From Clostridiales bacterium (GTDB taxonomy: Bacteria; Bacillota; Clostridia; Oscillospirales; Oscillospiraceae), in the NCBI GenBank assembly GCA_021201515.1, contig JAJQET010000195.1:1-13418 (forward strand): 13,418 nucleotides of DNA, read 5' to 3'. The notes beneath the pieces are model-generated. The model saw only the letters and a list, made by a program, of their open reading frames with translations. It did not search any database and was not told where the DNA came from. The translations under genes and the position numbers were made by a program. Positions 11,995 through 13,418 of the stretch are shown here, piece after piece (the first letter of the stretch is position 1; each line of letters opens with the position of its first letter).

Positions 11995-13418
11995 GTCCGC
12001 CCAGCTGTGGCCCACCTTGGCCTCGGCCACCAGGGGCACCTTGAGAGAGATGACCTGTTCCATTTCCTCCTCCAGCAGCCGGGCCACCTGCGCCCCCTCC
12101 GCCTCGGGACACTCCACGATCAGCTCATCGTGGACCTGCAGCACCAGCCGGCCCTGCAATCCCTCCGCTTTCAGCCGGTTCTGCACCCGGATCATGGCCA
12201 GCTTGATGATGTCCGCCGCCGTGCCCTGGATGGGCATATTCAGGGCCACCCGCTCCCCGAAGGAGCGGAGGTTGAAGTTGCTGCTTTTCAGCTCCGGCAG
12301 CCAGCGCCGCCGCCCCGCCAGGGTGGAGACGTAACCGTCCGCCTTTGCCTGCTCCACCACAGCCTTCTGATAGGCCCGGACGCCGGAATAGGTGGCGAAA
12401 TACCGCTCCATATAGTCCTTGGCCTCCGCTACGGTGACGTGGAGGTCCTGAGACAGGGAGTAGGCGGAGATGCCGTAGACAATGCCGAAGTTCACCGCCT
12501 TGGCGGCGGAGCGCATTTCCCTCGTCACGTCCTCCAACGGCACGCCGAACACCTGGGCGGCGGTGGCGGTGTGAATGTCCACCCCCAGGCTGTTGAAGCC
12601 CTCCTGCATGGCCTTGTCGTCAGCGATGTGGGCCAGCAGCCGCAGCTCGATCTGGGAGTAGTCCGCATCCACCAGCACATTGCCGGGGGCGGCAATGAAC
12701 ATCTTTCGCATCTCCGCCCCCAGGGGGGTGCGGACGGGGATGTTCTGCAAATTCGGCTCCACTGAGGACAGCCGCCCCGTGGCGGTGACGGTGTTCTGGA
12801 AGGAGGTGCGGATGCGGCCGTCCGGTTCGATGACCTTGGTCAGCCCGTCCACATAGGTGGATTTCAGCTTGGCCAGCTGGCGGTACTCCAAAATCTCCCC
12901 GATGATGGGGTGGTGGCCCTGCAATTTCTCCAGCACCTCGGCGGAGGTGGAGTAACCCCGCCGGGTCTTTTTGTAGGCAGGCAGTTGGAGCTTGTCAAAC
13001 AGAATATGCCCCAGCTGCTGAGGGGAGTTGATGTTAAACTCCTCCCCCGCATAGCTATAGATGGCGGACTGAGTGGCGGCAATGCCGGTTTGCAGCATCT
13101 CCCCAAAGGACACCAGCGCCTGCCTGTCCACCAGCACACCGGCCCGCTCCATCTCTGCCAGCACCGGGCAGAGAGGCAGCTCAATGTCGGTCAGTACCCC
13201 CGTCAGGCCGCACGCCTCCAGCTTCTCCCCCTCCGCCTGGCAGAGGGCGGCGATAAGGGCGTTGTCCTCATACCGGGCGGTCTGCTCCTTCACGTCATCG
13301 GAGAGGGCCTGGAAGCCGTCGTCGGCCTTCTCCTGTGCGCCAGACTCCATATCCCGCTTGAAATAGGTCATGGCCAGGCGGTGCAGGTCGTAGCTCCCCG
13401 CCGTAGGCTCCAGCAGGT
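11986..13418 (-). CDS. polA: DNA polymerase I, C-terminal part (5' end outside window)
   Basis: The open frame continues to the right edge: the codons before the internal Met at 13371 read LEPTAGSYDLHRLA, typical of the region just before the end of the exonuclease-like domain. Counting from that Met, the polymerase domain has motif A DYSQIELR with catalytic Asp237; motif B from Arg287 and Lys291 to Phe295 and Tyr299 (NFGIVYG); and motif C VHDE with Asp415. It fills gaps and replaces primers in replication and excision repair. Phe295 is the usual residue that excludes dideoxynucleotides. The end of the 3'-5' exonuclease domain (QTARYEDNALIAALCQ) does not show a good Y-x-x-x-D motif, which would fit the proofreading-dead Pol I of many Firmicutes, but most of that domain is outside the window. 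It is first of the polA-rimI-tsaD set. Confidence 0.96.
   Translation of the reverse strand, partial: LLEPTAGSYDLHRLAMTYFKRDMESGAQEKADDGFQALSDDVKEQTARYEDNALIAALCQAEGEKLEACGLTGVLTDIELPLCPVLAEMERAGVLVDRQALVSFGEMLQTGIAATQSAIYSYAGEEFNINSPQQLGHILFDKLQLPAYKKTRRGYSTSAEVLEKLQGHHPIIGEILEYRQLAKLKSTYVDGLTKVIEPDGRIRTSFQNTVTATGRLSSVEPNLQNIPVRTPLGAEMRKMFIAAPGNVLVDADYSQIELRLLAHIADDKAMQEGFNSLGVDIHTATAAQVFGVPLEDVTREMRSAAKAVNFGIVYGISAYSLSQDLHVTVAEAKDYMERYFATYSGVRAYQKAVVEQAKADGYVSTLAGRRRWLPELKSSNFNLRSFGERVALNMPIQGTAADIIKLAMIRVQNRLKAEGLQGRLVLQVHDELIVECPEAEGAQVARLLEEEMEQVISLKVPLVAEAKVGHSWADAH

Noticed and set aside
1..13418. CRISPR arrays, insertion sequences, tRNA or rRNA genes
   Set aside because: No regularly spaced repeats, transposase-like frames, terminal inverted repeats or tRNA-like sequences were seen by eye. 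A tRNAscan and repeat search would settle this.

Overview
The base composition is high in G+C, the Shine-Dalgarno sites are strong (AGGAGG type), and the reconstructed promoters are classic sigma-A. Together with gene content (Amt-PII fusion, an XRE regulator with C-terminal membrane helices, a flavodoxin/aldo-keto reductase cassette, polA-rimI-tsaD), this suggests a chromosomal segment from an anaerobic clostridial Firmicute, most like gut Oscillospiraceae (Flavonifractor/Lawsonibacter type). That placement is inference from protein style; no marker was searched.

Layout, left to right. Bases 1-53 are the tail of a plus-strand gene. Bases 208-1512 (+) encode a membrane-anchored putative esterase, which converges on a bidirectional terminator (1531-1583) with a five-gene minus-strand operon. 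In transcription order (right to left) the operon encodes a 64-residue MerR-type dimerisation domain without its DNA-binding half, a flavodoxin, a carboxymuconolactone-decarboxylase/cupin fusion, a lipoprotein that fuses a second flavodoxin to an aldo/keto reductase, and a DLH-like alpha/beta hydrolase. One strong promoter (5719-5747) precedes the operon. Bases 5657-5963 hold that promoter and two terminator hairpins for the next gene. Bases 5964-7679 (-) encode an ammonium channel fused to a PII sensor domain. Its leader has a near-consensus promoter, a perfect 10-bp inverted repeat and a terminator-like hairpin at the predicted transcription start. Then come a MATE exporter (7943-9343, -) and an XRE-type regulator with four predicted membrane helices (9590-10234, -). 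The right end is a housekeeping minus-strand operon: polA (5' end cut off by the window edge), rimI and tsaD.

How the genes fit together. The redox cassette pairs one cytoplasmic and one exported flavodoxin of the same subfamily with a reductase, a CMD/cupin enzyme and a hydrolase, which suggests a small reductive or detoxification pathway of unknown substrate. The Amt-PII protein joins ammonium uptake to nitrogen/energy sensing in one chain. The membrane XRE protein may sense an envelope signal and could control the adjacent exporter. polA, rimI and tsaD serve replication/repair, protein acetylation and tRNA t6A modification. The least ordinary parts are the headless MerR protein with its own promoter, the lipid-anchored flavodoxin-reductase fusion and the amt leader.
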